A DNA stretch of 51,362 nt, from the NCBI GenBank assembly GCA_964625335.1, contig CAZVBE010000016.1, positions 1-51,362 on the forward strand. The letters run 5' to 3'. Below are positions 51,008 to 51,362 of the stretch, in pieces. Source of the DNA: CAZGUG01 sp964625335. Lineage in GTDB: Bacteria; Bacillota; Clostridia; Ch29. The notes beneath the pieces are model-generated. The model made no database searches. It was not told where the DNA came from and saw only the letters and a program-made list of their open reading frames with translations. A program made the position numbers and the translations under genes. The first letter of the stretch is position 1. Each line of letters opens with the position of its first letter.

Positions 51008-51362
51008 GTAAGTCTCTATAAACGCTTTTTCAGTATGGATTGACTATAAACAATGACGCATAGTAACGAATACACACCCAAATCATATGCTCTAAATAAT
51101 ACGCGGCAGGACGCCGCATCCAATACGTGTGGTTTTGGAGGACGTTTGGTCTTCGTGATGTCCACCAGCCTTAGATATCCCTTACCATAGGCTGGTGGAT
51201 GTGGGCAGGATAACTTTCTGCCGATTCTCCAGAGCCTTTTTCCCTGCTATGCCCTTTGCGCCGAGTGCTTTGTTATATGATGGACCACTTCGCTGCAAAG
51301 TCTATACAAAAAACCCCTAAGATTATCCTGAAAAATCCCAAGGGTGTGAATTACTTAAGTCT
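51008..51362. other. structured non-coding stretch right of the island
   Basis: No gene seen. Perfect stem-loops: TCCACCAGCCT/AGGCTGGTGGA (51161-51199, 17-base loop) and GCGGC-AGGAC-GCCGC (51103-51117). Could be a structured RNA or the relic of a mobile element. Confidence 0.45.
51305..51346 (-). terminator. terminator for a minus-strand gene beyond the window
   Basis: On the minus strand CACCCTTGGGAT pairs imperfectly with ATCTTAGGGG, followed by TTTTTTG. Indicates a minus-strand gene ending near the right edge. Confidence 0.5.

Noticed and set aside
1..51362. CRISPR array
   Set aside because: No regularly spaced short repeats were seen; the repeats found are few, dispersed or paired once.

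Overview
The window reads as chromosome of an anaerobic, endospore-forming, Gram-positive bacterium of the Clostridia/Peptococcaceae kind. Strong AGGAGG-type ribosome binding sites with frequent TTG/GTG starts, a GerMN-domain lipoprotein, a YcbB/GlnL-type response regulator, a ydaO-type c-di-AMP riboswitch and a TAXI-TRAP transporter all point that way. I cannot name a species from the sequence.

Chromosomal part (1 to about 30,040). Left end: a GHKL sensor kinase running off the window with a small membrane protein, a CheW-like coupling protein, an orphan imidazolonepropionase (hutI) and an RNA 2',3'-cyclic phosphodiesterase (thpR). Next come a truncated M23-type coiled-coil membrane protein with a bactofilin, a GlnK/GlnL-like two-component system, and convergent to it a TAXI-type TRAP transporter (binding protein, DUF1850 protein, fused permease) with an aspartate-type aminotransferase. 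A LytS/LytR pair brackets a CstA-family transporter. A purine salvage pair (adenine deaminase, NCS2 permease) and a dCMP deaminase follow. A MarR-led operon encodes an ArsP/YraQ-like permease, a 56-residue double-Cys peptide and a DUF2703 protein, behind a consensus promoter overlapped by paired operators. A sulfur-transport set has two half-size YeeE/YedE proteins and an anchored rhodanese. The part closes with a NUDIX CoA pyrophosphatase, a GNAT acetyltransferase under a c-di-AMP riboswitch, DNA polymerase X, a GerMN lipoprotein and a guanylate kinase-like gene.

Mobile defence island (about 30,041 to 51,007). An 80-bp sequence covering the first seven codons, ribosome binding site and -10 region of the guanylate kinase gene (30041-30120) recurs at 50927-51007 with one extra base. 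The roughly 21 kb between the copies has the content of an integrated element. From left to right it holds: (i) a three-gene operon of a nitrilase-superfamily hydrolase, a small middle protein and a Rad50-like zinc-hook ATPase, in the order of Lamassu/Ddm (ABC three-component) defence systems but with an unusual effector; (ii) a type III-like restriction-modification pair; (iii) a zinc-ribbon/YbjQ protein and a stand-alone PD-(D/E)XK nuclease-like protein; (iv) one decayed and four intact tyrosine recombinases, the intact ones as two alternating A-B pairs. Outward-facing terminators sit just inside both ends.

The hydrolase/middle-protein/ATPase operon is the best candidate for an undescribed or rare system. 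The direct repeats plus tandem recombinases are the best candidate for its mode of mobility. No tRNA, rRNA or CRISPR array was seen.
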